Shown here: positions 62,553 through 64,000 of the stretch, piece by piece
Position numbering within the stretch: position 1 is the stretch's first letter
Layout of the letters: each line of letters begins with the position of its first letter
Position numbers and translations under genes: made by a program
DNA from: Allium sativum
Lineage: Eukaryota; Streptophyta; Magnoliopsida; Asparagales; Amaryllidaceae
Length of the DNA stretch: 64,000 nucleotides
Assembly: GCA_030737875.1 (NCBI GenBank)
Contig: CM060918.1
Span: forward strand, 769,600,552-769,664,551
Direction of reading: 5' to 3'
Notes under the pieces: model-generated
Databases searched by the model: none
Seen by the model: the letters and a program-made list of their open reading frames with translations, nothing else
What the model was told of the DNA's origin: nothing

Positions 62553-64000
62553 CAGTCATAAGTTAGATTATAGATCTATTTCATGCACTTTTTTGGGTTA
62601 CTGCAATAAGCAGAAAGGTTACAAATGTCTGGATAATAAAGGGAGAATTTATATATCAAGATATGTTAAATTCAATGAACATGTGTATCCTTTTTGTAAA
62701 GCAAATTCAAGTAACACAGGAAATACTATAAGCAATGAACAGATAAGAACCAATATACCTGAAGAAGATGAAGTGTTGGTGTCAGTTCATCATAATGAAC
62801 ACAACACCAACACTAGCTCTCAACGCACAGTGCCTTTAAATAGGCCAGGTCAAGAGCAATTTACTCCCATTTTTGATGGTGCAGAACAACAAAGTTCAAA
62901 TGTTTGTGGAACACATGGTGAGCTATCAGCAGACAACAATATATCATCTGAAGAACAAACTGCAGATGTGAGAGATACAGGTAATGCAGCAAATGAGAGA
63001 GATACAGGTAATCAACATCCAATGCTTACTAGAGCAATCAAACCAAAGGTTTACAATACTGTTATTTCTAATGATGAGCCAATTTCTTATGATGAAGCAG
63101 TCTTAAATTCTAACTGGAACCTAGCCATGCAGGATGAATATGATGCTCTAACAAAAAAAAGGGACTTGGACTTTAGTAGACAAACCAGAAAATAAAAACA
63201 TAATAGGCTGCAAATGGGTATATAAGTTAAAGAGAAATGCAGATGGTTCAATTTCTAGATACAAAGCAAGATTGGTTGCTAAAGGGTATTCTCAAAAATA
63301 TAGTTTTGATTTTTCAGAAACTTTTTCATCTGTTCTAAAGCCAACATCAATCAGAATTATTCTATCAATTGCTTTGTACAGAAATTGGAATGTTAAGCAA
63401 TTAGATGTCAATAATGCATTTCTTAATTGTGAATTGCAGGAAGAGGTTTATATGGAGCAACCTCAAGGATTTGTTCAACATACAAACAAAAATCAAGTGT
63501 GCAAGCTTAACAAGGCAATTTATGGTCTAAAGCAAGCTCCAAGAGTTTGGTTTTTTTGACAAGCTGAAATCAACACTTGTCAATTATGGATATAAATCAT
63601 CCAAATCTGATAACTCCATTTTTATTAAAATTTTTGAATTTACCACTACATATATTCTAATTTATGTGGATGATTTTATCATTACAGGGAGCAATGATGC
63701 TGAAATTAAAGCTGTCACAAAGTTATTGGACACTGAATTCTCTATTAAAGACTTGGGAGACTTGCATTATTTTTTAGGTGTGGAAGTCAATAGATCTTGT
63801 TCTGAAATGATTCTTAGTCAGAAAAAATATGTTTTAGAAATTTTGGTTCGAGCCAAAATGGACAAGGCAAACTCATTACCTACACCAATGATCACTAGTG
63901 CTCAATTATCTAAACATAAAGGTGAACCTTTCCAGAATGGAAAATTCTACAGAATTATTGTAGGTGCTTTGCAGTATGCTACAATAACTAGACCAGACAT
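62515..64000 (+). pseudogene. Element D integrase tail, reverse transcriptase and RNase H start
   Basis: After the first shift the frame runs through the conserved SCTFLGYCNKQKGYKC region and a low-complexity linker, then shifts at an A8 run (63153-63160). Reverse transcriptase then starts, with [48 protein letters not shown] and [16 protein letters not shown] third shift at a T7 run (63551-63557) restores the first frame, which shows the catalytic YVDD (63663-63674) and LGDLHYFLGVEV. The window ends in GALQYATITRPD, near the start of RNase H. Confidence 0.88.

Larger units (their letters stand above)
59700..64000 (+). mobile_element. Element D: Ty1/copia retrotransposon, 3' end outside window
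   Basis: LTR end, PBS, gag, protease, integrase and reverse transcriptase follow in Ty1/copia order. The left LTR boundary is not resolved; 59700 is nominal. The polyprotein is broken by two in-frame stops and three frameshifts but is otherwise complete to the start of RNase H, where the window ends. Confidence 0.85.

Overview
This window looks like intergenic DNA of a large, repeat-rich flowering-plant nuclear genome. I found no intact host gene, no rRNA or tRNA gene, and no bacterial-type operon. Most of the sequence belongs to transposable elements: LTR retrotransposons of the Ty3/gypsy and Ty1/copia types, a TRIM, a solo LTR, and CACTA (En/Spm) DNA transposons. Several are nested, and I could bound five insertions by matching target-site duplications (TSDs), plus a sixth with a 4/5 TSD match. 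The species cannot be named from the sequence.

Layout. 1-10328: element A, a non-autonomous LTR element with an LTR of about 6.5 kb and a 1.05-kb internal region; its 5' LTR is cut by the window edge. 10329-12319: unassigned AT-rich DNA. 12320-13446: minus-strand copia remnant F (LTR plus RNase H tail). 13447-16259: unassigned, possibly inside a decayed CACTA-like element. 16262-17279 and 26513-26661: one Tat-like gypsy pol remnant (E), split by element C (17280-26512, minus strand, TSD CTGGC). C has 3.5-kb LTRs and only a gag gene. 26662-30738: mostly unassigned. 30739-49107: CACTA-1 (TSD ATG), non-autonomous, which contains element B (34316-47608, TSD AATTG). B is a second member of the giant-LTR family; its two 6131-bp LTRs keep a constant offset and look identical. 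49470-49787: solo LTR (TSD ATATA). 50072-57556: CACTA-2 (TSD CAA), carrying a TNP2-like transposase gene and a Transposase_24-type gene, both lightly damaged. 58127-58652: a TRIM. About 59.7 kb to the end: copia element D, running off the window.

How the parts relate. A and B encode no recognisable retrotransposon protein, yet keep a primer-binding site (PBS), a polypurine tract and conserved leader structures, so they would need proteins from an autonomous relative. Their 3' tail (GGACGAAA motif, purine tract, TGTAA LTR start) matches that of C, which has a Ty3/gypsy gag; this links all three to gypsy elements. CACTA-1 lacks transposase and would need a source such as CACTA-2, though their terminal repeats differ, so they are separate families.

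Most notable: (i) the A/B family, with an LTR-to-internal ratio of about 6:1, twin conserved stem-loops after the PBS and a 53-bp exon-like block; (ii) the apparent recency of B; (iii) a 203-bp inverted repeat upstream of the CACTA-2 transposase; (iv) a palindromic GGTCGACC array next to the likely promoter in the C LTR; (v) a strong association of frameshifts with homopolymers, which could be biology or consensus error.
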